Positions 16,928 to 26,026 of a stretch of 64,000 bases of DNA are shown here, in pieces. Positions within the stretch are counted from its first letter, which is position 1. Every line of letters starts with the position of its first letter. The notes below the pieces were generated by a model. That model ran no database searches and had not been told where the DNA came from. It was given only the letters and a program-made list of their open reading frames with translations. Both the position numbers and the translations under genes were made by a program. The DNA comes from Pseudoduganella violacea (GTDB taxonomy: Bacteria > Pseudomonadota > Gammaproteobacteria > Burkholderiales > Burkholderiaceae_D), in NCBI RefSeq assembly GCF_014191875.1, contig NZ_JACHXD010000018.1:1-64000 (forward strand), written 5' to 3'.

Positions 16928-17476
16928 ATGACGAGAAAAAAAATCCTGGGCTCCCATGTGAAGCGCCTGCTGTCGGGTGTGTCCGACCACGGGCGGCGCC
17001 ATTTGACCGAGGTGGAAACCGATCTGATCCAGACGAACCTGTTGCTGGAAGAAGCGATTGAAAAACTGTCGCGCAATTTCATGGCCATCCATGATGCCGT
17101 CAACGCCCAGCAAGCGACCATCGAGTTGCTGCTGCAAGGCGGCACGCCGACCCCGGAAGACAAGCAGCGCCTGCAGGAAATGAACGAGCAAGTGAGCACC
17201 TATGTGAACGCGGCCATCACCAGCATGCAGTTCCAGGACATGACCAGCCAGCTGATCGACCGCACCTTGAAGCGCGTCACCGGCCTGCGCGAATTCCTCG
17301 GCACGCTGGGCGCGCATGGCGCGGAAATGCTGCCGGAAAGCGATAACGACGAGATTGTGGATTTGCTGGGCAAGGTCAGCATGGCGCTGGCGATCCAGAG
17401 CCTGGAGCTGCGCAGCGTGCTGCGCAAGGCGGTCAGCCAGAAGCACCTGGAGAGTGGCGACATCGAGCTGTTCTGA
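16928..17476 (+). CDS. CheZ-like chemotaxis protein (putative CheY-P phosphatase)
   Basis: A 182-residue, mostly helical protein. Its most telling segment is SMQFQDMTSQLIDRTLKRV at about 107-125, which aligns with the CheZ active-site helix (FQDLTGQVIKR): the catalytic Asp and Gln pair, D-x-T-x-Q, is kept. The long N-terminal hairpin (EVETDLIQTNLLLEEAIEKL) fits a CheZ four-helix bundle. The C-terminus ends SGDIELF instead of the CheY-binding tail of enteric CheZ. It lies between motB and cheY; no other cheZ candidate is seen in the cluster. I infer CheY-phosphate dephosphorylation with moderate confidence. The ATG at 16928 is preferred; 39 upstream in-frame codons overlap motB and look random. 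Confidence 0.7.
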   Translation: MTRKKILGSHVKRLLSGVSDHGRRHLTEVETDLIQTNLLLEEAIEKLSRNFMAIHDAVNAQQATIELLLQGGTPTPEDKQRLQEMNEQVSTYVNAAITSMQFQDMTSQLIDRTLKRVTGLREFLGTLGAHGAEMLPESDNDEIVDLLGKVSMALAIQSLELRSVLRKAVSQKHLESGDIELF

Positions 17477-17544
17477 CAGCAGCGGCGCCGGACAACGGTA
17501 ACACAGTGGGCCTGGGCCCGAACCTAAAATAGTGAGATAAGAAG

Positions 17545-17910
17545 ATGGCTAAAACAATACTTGCAGTTGACGACTCCAGCTCGCTGCGCCAGATGGTCGC
17601 CTTCAGCCTGAAGGCCGCCGGCTACCAGGTGGTGGAGGCGGTGGACGGTCAGGACGGCCTGGAAAAAGCCAAGCAGCAGACCGTGGACCTGGTGCTGACC
17701 GACCAGAACATGCCGCGCATGGACGGCCTGCAACTGATCAAGCTGCTGCGCGAACAACCGGCCTATGCCAAAGTGCCCATCCTGATGCTGACCACCGAAT
17801 CGTCCGATGAGATGAAAGCCAAGGGCCGCGCCGCCGGCGCCAATGGCTGGCTGGTCAAGCCTTTCGACCCGCAACGTCTGATCGAGGTAGTCAAGAAAGT
17901 TATCGGTTGA
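17545..17910 (+). CDS. CheY-like response regulator (first copy)
   Basis: A 121-residue stand-alone receiver domain. Acidic pocket D9-D10, phospho-acceptor D53 in VLTDQNMPRMDG, T83/T84 in MLTTE and K105 in LVKPFD are all present. The position of the CheY Tyr106 switch is taken by Trp102 (GWLVKP), a conservative aromatic change. It lies just before cheA, with a second CheY at the end of the same cluster. It could be the motor-binding CheY or a phosphate sink; the second copy keeps the canonical residues better. Confidence 0.88.
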   Translation: MAKTILAVDDSSSLRQMVAFSLKAAGYQVVEAVDGQDGLEKAKQQTVDLVLTDQNMPRMDGLQLIKLLREQPAYAKVPILMLTTESSDEMKAKGRAAGANGWLVKPFDPQRLIEVVKKVIG

Positions 17911-17949
17911 GGTGGGCGCCATGAGCTTTGTTCTTGACGGAGTCGCGCC

Positions 17950-20160
17950 ATGACCATCGATATAAGCCAGTTCTTTCAGGTCTTCTTCGACGAGGCCGAA
18001 GAGCTGCTGGCTGAAATGGAAAGGCTGCTGCTGGCCGTCGACGTGGAAGCGCCGACCGAAGAGGATCTGAACGCGATCTTCCGCACCGCGCACTCGGTGA
18101 AGGGCGGCGCGTCCACCTTCGGCCTGAGCGACATGACGGAAGTGACGCATATCCTGGAAACCCTGCTGGACCGCATCCGCAAAGGCGAGATGGCGCTGAC
18201 CGGCGAGCATGTCGACGCCTTCCTGGCGGCCAAGGATATCCTGAAGATGCAGCTGGACGGCCACCGCCTCGGTTCGGCCGTGGACCAGGATGCGGTGGGC
18301 GATGTGCGCATGATGCTGCAATCGCTGGCCCAGGACGTGCACGTGGCGGCCCTGGCCCCGGTCGCGCCCTCGTTCCAGAGCGCGCGCGACAGCGCGGCGG
18401 TCGACCACAGCGGCGGCGCGCGCTACCGCCTGGAACTGCCGAAGATGGACCACCGCGAGGTGACGGCGCTGGCGGCCGAACTGGGCCTGCTGGGCCACGT
18501 CACGGTGACGCCGCTCGACCACGACCGCAACGCCATGGTGGTGACCACCCACGAGAGCCTGGACGATATCATCGCCATCTGCTCCTTCGTGCTGAATACC
18601 GAAGACATGAGCGTGACCGAGCTGCCGGCCCTGACGCCGGAGCAGGAAGCGAAGGAGCGGGCGGAACGGGCGCGCGTCGAAGGCGAACTCGGTTACGGCT
18701 TCTTCGACCCGGTCGACACCGCGCCAGCGGCGCCGGCGGCCGGCCAGGGCGGCGATCCGGGCTACGGCTTCTTCCAGCCGCTGGACGAAATCCGCGCCAA
18801 CGCCGGCGCGGCCGGCGAGGATGCGCAAGGTTATGGCTTCTTCCAGCCGCTGGAAACCATCCGCGCCCAGGCCGGCATCAAGAACACGCCGCTCGAAGTC
18901 AAGCCGGTCGAGGAAGTCGAGAAGAAACCGGTCAAGAAGGAAGCGGCCGACAAGCCGGCCGCGCACGGCGCCGAATCGTCCTCGATCCGCGTCTCGATCG
19001 AGAAGGTCGACCAGCTGATCAACCTGGTCGGCGAACTGGTGATCACGCAAGCCATGATCGAGCAGCGCGCCGACTCGCTCGACCCCATGGTCTATGAGCG
19101 CCTGCTGAACGGCATCAGCCAGCTCACGCGCAATACCCGCGACCTGCAGGAAGCGGTGATGTCGATCCGCATGATGCCGATGGACTTCGTGTTCTCGCGC
19201 TTCCCGCGCATGGTGCGCGACCTGGCCTCCAAGCTGGGCAAGAAGGTCGACTTCATCACCCACGGCGCCGCCACGGAGCTGGACAAGGGCCTGATCGAAC
19301 GCATCGTCGATCCGCTCACCCACCTGGTGCGCAACAGCATCGACCACGGCATCGAAATGCCGGAGGCGCGCCGCGCCGCCGGCAAGAGCGAGGCGGGGCG
19401 CCTGTTCCTCTCGGCCAGCCACCAGGGCGGCAATATCATCATCGAAGTGTCCGACGATGGCGGCGGCCTGAATCGCGAAAAGATCCTGTCCAAGGCCAAG
19501 GAGCGCGGCCTGCCGCTGTCCGACAATATGAGCGACGCCGACGTCTGGCAGCTGATCTTCGCGCCCGGCTTCTCCACCGCCGACGCCGTGACGGATGTCT
19601 CCGGCCGCGGCGTGGGCATGGACGTGGTCAAGCGCAATATCACGGCCATGGGCGGCTCGGTCGACATCCGTTCGGCCAAGGGCTTTGGCACCACCATGTC
19701 GATCTCGCTGCCGCTCACGCTGGCCATCCTGGACGGCATGTCGATCCGGGTCGGCGAGGAAGTGTACATCCTGCCGCTGGGCTTCGTGATCGAATCGCTG
19801 CAGCCGACGCCGGAAGACGTCAAGGAAATTTCCGGCAAGGGCAAGGTGATCAAGGTGCGCGGCGAGTACCTGCCGCTGATTCCGTTGTACCAGATGTTCG
19901 ACATCGTGCCGCGCTTTACCGACCCCTCGCAGGGCATCCTGGTGATCCTCGAAACGGAAGGGCGCAAAGCCTGCCTCTTCGTCGACGAGCTGGTGGGCCA
20001 GCAGCAGGTCGTGGTCAAGAACCTCGAATCGAACTACCGCAAGGTGGCCGGCATTTCCGGCGCCACCATCCTGGGGGACGGCGGCGTCTCCCTGATCCTG
20101 GACGTGGCGGCGCTGATCCGCTCCTCGCGCCAGCTGGCCGACGAATCCATTTTTTCGTGA
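17950..20160 (+). CDS. cheA: Chemotaxis histidine kinase CheA with GYGFF repeats in the linker
   Basis: A 736-residue CheA: Hpt domain with phospho-acceptor His48 (FRTAHSVKGGAS), a P2-like region (about 155-225), a Pro/Ala linker, dimerisation domain P3 (from about 340, VDQLINLVGELVITQ), ATPase P4 (HLVRNSIDHGIE, DDGGGLNREKI, FAPGFSTAD, GRGVGMDVVK) and a CheW-like P5 (about 590-730). In the linker, GYGFF recurs at residues 248, 271 and 294, exactly 23 residues apart; copies two and three continue QPLxxIRAxAG. It autophosphorylates in response to receptors and passes phosphate to CheY and CheB. cheW follows 33 bp later. Confidence 0.95.
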   Translation: MTIDISQFFQVFFDEAEELLAEMERLLLAVDVEAPTEEDLNAIFRTAHSVKGGASTFGLSDMTEVTHILETLLDRIRKGEMALTGEHVDAFLAAKDILKMQLDGHRLGSAVDQDAVGDVRMMLQSLAQDVHVAALAPVAPSFQSARDSAAVDHSGGARYRLELPKMDHREVTALAAELGLLGHVTVTPLDHDRNAMVVTTHESLDDIIAICSFVLNTEDMSVTELPALTPEQEAKERAERARVEGELGYGFFDPVDTAPAAPAAGQGGDPGYGFFQPLDEIRANAGAAGEDAQGYGFFQPLETIRAQAGIKNTPLEVKPVEEVEKKPVKKEAADKPAAHGAESSSIRVSIEKVDQLINLVGELVITQAMIEQRADSLDPMVYERLLNGISQLTRNTRDLQEAVMSIRMMPMDFVFSRFPRMVRDLASKLGKKVDFITHGAATELDKGLIERIVDPLTHLVRNSIDHGIEMPEARRAAGKSEAGRLFLSASHQGGNIIIEVSDDGGGLNREKILSKAKERGLPLSDNMSDADVWQLIFAPGFSTADAVTDVSGRGVGMDVVKRNITAMGGSVDIRSAKGFGTTMSISLPLTLAILDGMSIRVGEEVYILPLGFVIESLQPTPEDVKEISGKGKVIKVRGEYLPLIPLYQMFDIVPRFTDPSQGILVILETEGRKACLFVDELVGQQQVVVKNLESNYRKVAGISGATILGDGGVSLILDVAALIRSSRQLADESIFS

Positions 20161-20193
20161 CGCACTGTAAGTAACCGGGAAGGAAAAACCATC

Positions 20194-20685
20194 ATGTCAG
20201 ACGCAGTTCAAACCGCAGGCGCCAAGGATATTGCCGGCCACGAGTTCCTGGCCTTCAAGCTCGGCGCCGAGGAATACGGCATCGACATCCTGAAAGTGCA
20301 GGAAATCCGCGGCTACGAGGCCGTGACCCGGATCGCCAATGCCCCCGAGTTCATCAAGGGCGTGATCAATCTGCGCGGCATCATCATCCCGGTGGTGGAC
20401 ATGCGCATCAAATTCAATCTGGGCGAGCCGGTGTACGACCAGTTCACGGTCGTCATCATCCTCAATATCAACGGCCGCGTGGTCGGCATGGTGGTCGACA
20501 GCGTGTCCGACGTGACCACGCTGGCGCCCGAACAAGTCAAGCAGGCGCCCGAGATGGGCACCGCATTCAGCACCGAATACATGATCGGCCTGGGCACCAT
20601 CGATGAGCGCATGCTGATCCTGGTGGACATCGACAAGCTGATGTCCAGCCCCGAAATGGGCTTGATAGAACAACTGGCGGCTTAG
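20194..20685 (+). CDS. cheW: Chemotaxis coupling protein CheW
   Basis: A 163-residue CheW that links CheA to the receptor tips. The family blocks are FLAFKLGAEEYGIDILKVQEI, PEFIKGVINLRGIIIPVVDMRIKF, VVIILNINGRVVGMVVDSVSDV and a C-terminal MLILVDIDKLM. No extra domain is fused. GGGAAGGAAA lies 7 bases before the ATG. The gene follows cheA and precedes the receptor gene, the order normal for a beta-proteobacterial chemotaxis operon. Confidence 0.96.
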   Translation: MSDAVQTAGAKDIAGHEFLAFKLGAEEYGIDILKVQEIRGYEAVTRIANAPEFIKGVINLRGIIIPVVDMRIKFNLGEPVYDQFTVVIILNINGRVVGMVVDSVSDVTTLAPEQVKQAPEMGTAFSTEYMIGLGTIDERMLILVDIDKLMSSPEMGLIEQLAA

Positions 20686-20758
20686 CACACAACAGCCGGC
20701 ATCAACCCGCCAGAGGATGAACCGGCATTAGGACAGAAAGGCTACGAGGGAGACTGTG

Positions 20759-22501
20759 ATGAATGTGCGCGACTATAAAATCGGGACAAGATTGGGCTTC
20801 GGCTTTGGCGTGCTGTTGCTGATTCTGGTAGGGATGGTCTTGTCGGCCAACATCCTGAACTACCGCAACAAGGCCCAGCTGACGGCCGGCCTGGACCTGA
20901 CCACGGCCAAGAATCTGCAGGCGCAGACCATGAAGAGCGCGATGCTGGAAACCGGCATCGCCATGCGCAATATCGGCCTGCAATCGGACGTGAATCTGAT
21001 GCAGAAGGAAGAGGGCAAGGTCAAGGAACAGCGCCAGCGCTACGAGGCCGCGCGCGGCAAGCTGCAAAGCCTGGGCTTGAACGAGACCGAAAACAAGGTG
21101 CTGAGCGATATCGCCGCTCTCGACCGCGACGTCGACGCCGCCTTCAAGGAAGCCATCGGCCAGGTGCTGGCCTTCAATAGCGAAGGCGCGGCCAAGGTCA
21201 TCGCCAGCCGCATCGATCCGCTCAACCAGCAAACCCTGGCTTCGCTCAACAAGCTGGTGGACTTGCAGCAGGCCGCCGCGCGCGAGCTGCAGGAAAGCTC
21301 GGTCAAGGCCGATATGAGCCTGATGGTCTTCCTCTTCGTGCTGGGCGCGGCGGCGGTGGCCATCGGCGTCGTCTGCGCCATCTACATCACGCGTTCGATC
21401 ACCGTGCCGCTGTCGGGCGCCGTGTCGGTGGCGCAGAAAGTGGCCGCCGGCGAGCTGACCTCGGACGTGTACGTGGAAGGCAAGGACGAAACCAGCGAGC
21501 TGCTGCAGGCGCTCAAGGACATGAACGACAGCCTGGTGCAAACCGTCAGCCAGGTGCGCACCGGCACCGACACCATCACCACCGCTTCGCGCGAAATCGC
21601 TTCCGGCAATGCCGACCTGTCGGGCCGCACCGAATCGCAGGCTTCCTCGCTGGAAGAAACCGCCAGCTCGATGGAAGAGCTGACGTCGACCGTGAAACAG
21701 AATGCCGATAACGCGCGCCAGGCCAACCAACTTGCGGTTTCGGCATCGTCGGTGGCGGTCAAGGGGGGCACCGTGGTGGCCCAGGTGGTCGACACCATGG
21801 GCTCGATCAAGGAAAGCTCGCGCAAGATCGTCGACATCATCGGCGTCATCGACAGCATCGCCTTCCAGACCAATATCCTGGCGCTGAACGCCGCCGTGGA
21901 AGCGGCGCGCGCCGGCGAACAGGGGCGCGGCTTCGCCGTGGTGGCGTCCGAGGTGCGCAATCTGGCGCAGCGCTCGGCCGGCGCGGCCAAGGAAATCAAG
22001 GCCTTGATCGACGATTCCGTGGTCAAGGTCGACACGGGCGGGCGCCTGGTGGACGAAGCCGGCCAGACCATGGACCTGATCGTGACCTCGATCAAGCAGG
22101 TGGCCGACATCATGGGCGAGATCACCGCCGCCACCCAGGAGCAAAGCAACGGCATCGAGGAAGTCAACCAGGCCATCACGCAGATGGATGAAATGACGCA
22201 GCAGAACGCCGCCCTGGTGGAGCAGGCCGCCGCCGCCGCCGAGAGCATGCAGGAACAGGCGCAGCGCCTGGCCGAAGCGGTCAGCATCTTCAAGCTGTCC
22301 GGCGACGAGGCCATGCTGAAACGCCCGGTGCTGGCGCCGCGCGCGCCGGCCATCGCCAAGGCGGCCGCGCCGTCGGTGCCGGTAGTGGTGGCGCCGCCGG
22401 CCGACGCGCCGGCCGCAAGGGCGGCCGAGAAGCCAGCGGCCAAGCCGGCGCCGAAGAAGATGGCGTCCGCTCCAGCGGGCGACGACTGGGAAGAGTTTTA
22501 A
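20759..22501 (+). CDS. Methyl-accepting chemotaxis protein with C-terminal WEEF tether
   Basis: A 580-residue receptor. A first membrane helix (about 12-32, FGFGVLLLILVGMVLSA), a helical periplasmic domain of about 155 residues of the 4HB type, a second helix (about 188-210) and HAMP lead to the signalling domain. The hairpin tip IDSIAFQTNILALNAAVEAA and RGFAVVASEVRNLAQRS is canonical. The protein ends in an Ala/Pro-rich tail and DDWEEF, which matches the pentapeptide tether that recruits CheR and CheB to high-abundance receptors. The ligand is unknown. An in-frame GTG one codon upstream is an alternative start. Confidence 0.94.
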   Translation: MNVRDYKIGTRLGFGFGVLLLILVGMVLSANILNYRNKAQLTAGLDLTTAKNLQAQTMKSAMLETGIAMRNIGLQSDVNLMQKEEGKVKEQRQRYEAARGKLQSLGLNETENKVLSDIAALDRDVDAAFKEAIGQVLAFNSEGAAKVIASRIDPLNQQTLASLNKLVDLQQAAARELQESSVKADMSLMVFLFVLGAAAVAIGVVCAIYITRSITVPLSGAVSVAQKVAAGELTSDVYVEGKDETSELLQALKDMNDSLVQTVSQVRTGTDTITTASREIASGNADLSGRTESQASSLEETASSMEELTSTVKQNADNARQANQLAVSASSVAVKGGTVVAQVVDTMGSIKESSRKIVDIIGVIDSIAFQTNILALNAAVEAARAGEQGRGFAVVASEVRNLAQRSAGAAKEIKALIDDSVVKVDTGGRLVDEAGQTMDLIVTSIKQVADIMGEITAATQEQSNGIEEVNQAITQMDEMTQQNAALVEQAAAAAESMQEQAQRLAEAVSIFKLSGDEAMLKRPVLAPRAPAIAKAAAPSVPVVVAPPADAPAARAAEKPAAKPAPKKMASAPAGDDWEEF

Positions 22502-22521
22502 GTAGTATTGCGCTGTAGGCA

Positions 22522-22542
22522 GGGACGGCTGTCATCCGTCCC
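22522..22542 (+). promoter_or_regulatory. Hairpin between MCP gene and cheR, without U-tract
   Basis: GGGACGG and CCGTCCC pair perfectly around a 7-base loop. No run of T follows, so it is not a standard intrinsic terminator; an mRNA-stability or processing element is possible. Confidence 0.4.
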
Positions 22543-22589
22543 GCCCTGTGAGGCATTGTTATAAAGTAGTTCATAAGAGGTAAATACAC

Positions 22590-23462
22590 ATGCCGCAAAC
22601 AAGAGACACCGTCAAAGAGTTTGACTTCAACGCCAAGGACTTCGAGCGGGTCCGAGCCATGATTTACAAACGGGCCGGCATTGCGCTGGCCGACAGCAAG
22701 CAGGAGATGGTGTATAGCCGCCTGGCGCGGCGTTTGCGCGCCACCGGCATCAATTCCTTCGTCCGCTACCTGGACGAGCTGGAAGCCGGTCGTCTGGGCG
22801 CCGAGTGGGAAGCCTTCACCAACGCCCTGACCACCAATCTGACTTCGTTTTTCCGGGAAGCCCACCATTTCCCGCTGCTGGCCGAGCATATCAAGCATAA
22901 GCGCGGCGAGCAGCTGAATATCTGGTGCTCGGCCAGTTCCACCGGCGAGGAGCCGTATTCGATCGCCATCACCGCCTGCGAAGCCTTCAACACGCTGACG
23001 CCGCCGGTGCACATCATCGCCACCGATATCGACACCAATGTGCTCAACACGGCCGCCAACGGCGTGTATCCGATCGAGCGCATCGAAAAGATGCCGATGG
23101 AGCAGCAGCGCCGCTTCTTCTTGCGCGGCAAGGGCGACAAGGCGGGCCTGGTGCGCGTGCGCCCCGAGCTGCGCCAGCTGATCACCTTCCGCCAGCTCAA
23201 TTTGCTGGAAGACGATTGGGCCATCCGCGGCCCCTTCGATGCGATCTTCTGCCGCAATGTGATGATCTATTTCGACAAGGCGACCCAGCGCAAGATCCTG
23301 TCGCGCTTCGTGCCCCTGATGCGTTCCGACGCCCTGCTGTTTGCCGGCCACTCCGAGAACTTCCTGTACGTCTCGGATTCGCTCAAGCTGCGCGGCAAGA
23401 CCGTCTACGAGCTGGATGCGGCACAGCGCAGCGCAGGCGCCAAGGCGCCCCAACGAGCATGA
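22590..23462 (+). CDS. cheR: Chemotaxis protein methyltransferase CheR
   Basis: A 290-residue SAM-dependent methyltransferase that methylates receptor glutamates. The N-terminal helical domain starts DFNAKDFERVRAMIYKRAGI; the catalytic part has TTNLTSFFREAHHF, WCSASSTGEEPYSIAI (motif I), ATDIDTNVLNTA, FDAIFCRNVMIYFDKATQRKI and LFAGHSENF. These are full-length CheR features. It would dock on the WEEF tail of the receptor encoded just upstream. cheD follows 10 bp after the stop. Confidence 0.96.
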   Translation: MPQTRDTVKEFDFNAKDFERVRAMIYKRAGIALADSKQEMVYSRLARRLRATGINSFVRYLDELEAGRLGAEWEAFTNALTTNLTSFFREAHHFPLLAEHIKHKRGEQLNIWCSASSTGEEPYSIAITACEAFNTLTPPVHIIATDIDTNVLNTAANGVYPIERIEKMPMEQQRRFFLRGKGDKAGLVRVRPELRQLITFRQLNLLEDDWAIRGPFDAIFCRNVMIYFDKATQRKILSRFVPLMRSDALLFAGHSENFLYVSDSLKLRGKTVYELDAAQRSAGAKAPQRA

Positions 23463-23472
23463 GATAGACGCC

Positions 23473-24072
23473 ATGGATAAAGAACAATTTGCCACCAATG
23501 TCTACTTCGACCGGACCTTCGACTGCGAAGCGGCCAAGATCCTGCCGGGGGAATATTATTTCACCAGCAAGGACATGCTGATCGTGACCGTGCTCGGTTC
23601 CTGCGTCTCGGCCTGCATCCGCGACCGCAACACGGGTCTGGGCGGCATGAACCACTTCATGCTGCCGGACGGCGGTTCGGACGCCAACAGCCCGATTTCG
23701 GCGTCGGCTCGCTATGGCACGTATGCGATGGAAATCCTGATCAATGACTTGCTCAAAGCCGGTGCGCGGCGCGAGAATATGGAAGCGAAGGTCTTTGGCG
23801 GCGGCGCCGTGCTGAAAGGCTTCACGGCCATGAATGTGGGTGAACGCAACGCCGCCTTCGTGCAAAGCTTCCTGCGCAACGAGAAGATCCGCATCGTGGC
23901 CGAGGATCTCAACGATATTTACCCGCGCAAGGTGTACTTCTTCCCGCGCACGGGCAAGGTGCTGGTGAAAAAGCTGATGCAGACCCATAACGACACGCTG
24001 GCCAAACGCGAAATCGAATACGCCAGCCGCCTCAAAGTGCAGCCGGTGGGCGGCGAGGTCGAGCTGTTCTGA
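23473..24072 (+). CDS. cheD: Receptor glutamine deamidase CheD
   Basis: A 199-residue CheD, which deamidates receptor glutamines so they can be methylated and in some bacteria also interacts with CheC. Catalytic Cys44 lies in VLGSCVSACI and His61 in GGMNHFMLPD; KVFGGGAVLKGF is also conserved. ATG at 23473 gives the family N-terminus (MDKEQFATNVYFDR); the frame is open 44 codons upstream inside cheR but those residues look random. It ends GGEVELF, similar to the GDIELF end of the CheZ-like protein in this cluster. Confidence 0.95.
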   Translation: MDKEQFATNVYFDRTFDCEAAKILPGEYYFTSKDMLIVTVLGSCVSACIRDRNTGLGGMNHFMLPDGGSDANSPISASARYGTYAMEILINDLLKAGARRENMEAKVFGGGAVLKGFTAMNVGERNAAFVQSFLRNEKIRIVAEDLNDIYPRKVYFFPRTGKVLVKKLMQTHNDTLAKREIEYASRLKVQPVGGEVELF

Positions 24073-24132
24073 CAGCAGGCATAAGAAAAAACGTCACGCA
24101 AAAACAACCAAGAGAAAGCAACAGAGGTAGCC

Positions 24133-25203
24133 ATGAAGACCAAAGTCCTGATCGTGGACGACTCGGCGCTGATCCGCAGCGTCATGACCGAGATTATCAA
24201 TAGCCAGCCCGATATGGAGGTGGTGGGCGTGGCCCCCGACCCGCTGGTGGCGCGCGAGTTGATCAAGCAGACCAATCCCGACGTGCTGACCCTGGACGTC
24301 GAGATGCCGAAGATGGATGGCCTGGACTTCCTGGAAAAGCTGATGCGCCTGCGGCCGATGCCGGTGGTGATGGTGTCTTCGCTGACCGAGCGCGGTTCCG
24401 AGATCACCATGCGCGCGCTGGAACTGGGCGCGGTCGATTTCGTGACCAAGCCGAAAATCTCGATCCAGACCGGCATGCGCGAATACACCGACCTGATCGC
24501 CGACAAGATCCGCGCCGCCTCGAAGGCGCGCATCCGCGCCCGCACCCTGCCGCAGGCCGGCGCGGAAGGCGCGGCGCCGCTGCCGCAGTTGCGCAACCCG
24601 CTGATGTCCTCGGAAAAGCTGATCATCGTCGGCGCCTCCACCGGCGGCACCGAAGCGATCCGCGAATTCCTGATGCAGATGCCGTCCGACTGTCCCGGCA
24701 TCCTGATCACCCAGCATATGCCGGAAGGCTTCACGCGCTCCTTTGCCAAGCGCCTCGATTCGCTGTGCAAGATTTCGGTGGTGGAATCGGCCGGCAACGA
24801 GCGTGTGCTGCCGGGCCACGCGTATATCGCGCCGGGCCACTCGCACCTGATGCTGACGCGTTCCGGCGCCAACTATATGACCAAGCTCGACCAGGGCGAG
24901 CCGGTCAACCGCCACCGGCCCTCGGTCGATGTGCTGTTCCGTTCCGCCGCCCAGAACGCGGGCAAGAACGCGGTCGGCGTGATCCTGACCGGCATGGGCA
25001 AGGATGGCGCCGCAGGCATGTTGGAGATGAAGACGGCGGGGGCGTATAATTTTGCACAGGATGAAGCCAGCTGTGTCGTGTTCGGCATGCCGCGCGAAGC
25101 GATTGCGGTCGGCGCCACGCACGAGGTCGGCGCCCTGCAGGCGCTGCCGGGCATGGTGCTGGGCTATCTGGCGCAGCACGGTAAGCGCGCTTTGCGCGTT
25201 TGA
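24133..25203 (+). CDS. cheB: Protein-glutamate methylesterase CheB
   Basis: A 356-residue CheB: receiver domain (D10, phospho-acceptor D55 in LTLDVEMPKMDG, K near VTKPK) joined by a linker to the methylesterase domain. The triad is seen as Ser in IIVGASTGGTEAI, His in TQHMPEGFT and Asp in LTGMGKDGAAGM. It removes receptor methyl groups when phosphorylated by CheA. RBS AGAGGTAG precedes the ATG. It follows cheD by 60 bp in the same operon. Confidence 0.96.
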   Translation: MKTKVLIVDDSALIRSVMTEIINSQPDMEVVGVAPDPLVARELIKQTNPDVLTLDVEMPKMDGLDFLEKLMRLRPMPVVMVSSLTERGSEITMRALELGAVDFVTKPKISIQTGMREYTDLIADKIRAASKARIRARTLPQAGAEGAAPLPQLRNPLMSSEKLIIVGASTGGTEAIREFLMQMPSDCPGILITQHMPEGFTRSFAKRLDSLCKISVVESAGNERVLPGHAYIAPGHSHLMLTRSGANYMTKLDQGEPVNRHRPSVDVLFRSAAQNAGKNAVGVILTGMGKDGAAGMLEMKTAGAYNFAQDEASCVVFGMPREAIAVGATHEVGALQALPGMVLGYLAQHGKRALRV

Positions 25204-25326
25204 TACGCTATTCCCCGGGATTTGGGGCTGTTTGTTCGCCTTAAAGCAACGAAAATGCTATCCTACAAAGAGCTGGTGCTTCCAGACACTATTTATAACC
25301 GCGTAAAAGAATCAACGGAGTAATTC

Positions 25327-25716
25327 ATGGCTGATCCAAAGATGAAATTTTTAGTTGTTGACGATTTTTCGACGATGCGCCGCATCGTCCGGAATCTGTT
25401 AAAAGAACTGGGTTATGCCAATGTGGACGAGGCTGAGGACGGCGTCATGGCGCTGGCCAAGCTGCGCGCCGAGCAGTTCGACTTCGTCGTGTCGGACTGG
25501 AATATGCCGAATATGGACGGCCTGACCATGCTGCAAAACATTCGCGCCGATCCCGCGCTGGCCAAGCTGCCCGTGCTGATGGTGACGGCCGAAGCGAAAA
25601 AGGAAAACATCATCGCGGCGGCCCAGGCCGGCGCCAACGGCTATGTCGTGAAACCGTTCACGGCCGCCACCCTCGATGAAAAACTCAACAAGATCTTCGA
25701 GAAACTCGGAGCTTGA
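25327..25716 (+). CDS. cheY: Chemotaxis response regulator CheY (second copy)
   Basis: A 129-residue CheY nearly identical in key residues to the E. coli protein: D12-D13, phospho-acceptor D57 in VVSDWNMPNMDG, T87 in MVTAEAKKENI, Y106 and K109 in GYVVKPFT. It is therefore the better candidate for the motor-binding CheY. CGGAG lies upstream of the ATG. It ends the che cluster and, unlike in many relatives, is not followed by cheZ; a strong terminator lies about 270 bp downstream. Confidence 0.95.
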   Translation: MADPKMKFLVVDDFSTMRRIVRNLLKELGYANVDEAEDGVMALAKLRAEQFDFVVSDWNMPNMDGLTMLQNIRADPALAKLPVLMVTAEAKKENIIAAAQAGANGYVVKPFTAATLDEKLNKIFEKLGA

Positions 25717-25986
25717 TGCATGAACCAGCTTTCCGCCATCGACGCCGCCCATGCGGCGCGCGGGCCGGGCGCGACCGGGCTGGCAGCCTGTGGCCATATG
25801 GCCACGGCGCTGCCGCTGCGTGAGCGCCGGCCGGGGCCGGGGAGCTGGCGCGGCAAGGCGGGCGGGGCCAGCGCTGCTGGCCGCAAGCGTCCCGGCCATG
25901 TGGCTGGCCTGAGCGAAAACGCGGCGCTCCAGGATACCCATGGGGCCGGCGGCCTGCTTGCAAGCGTAGGCTGCTAAAGCCTGAAC

Positions 25987-26010
25987 TGCCGCCTGCGGGC
26001 GGCATTTTTT
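25987..26010 (+). terminator. Intrinsic terminator of the chemotaxis cluster
   Basis: TGCCGCC pairs with GGCGGCA around a 4-base loop and is followed by six T. The 270 bp between cheY and this hairpin contain no gene that I recognise. Confidence 0.85.
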
Positions 26011-26026
26011 ATGGGGCGCGCACATC

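Noticed and set aside
17524..19422. Minus-strand open frame of 632 codons over cheY/cheA
   Set aside because: Composition dominated by Arg/His/Ala, no motif; antisense to cheA.
25720..25977. 85-codon open frame right after cheY
   Set aside because: Starts one base after the cheY stop but has random-looking Gly/Ala/Arg composition, no motif and no ribosome site; could not be read as cheZ.
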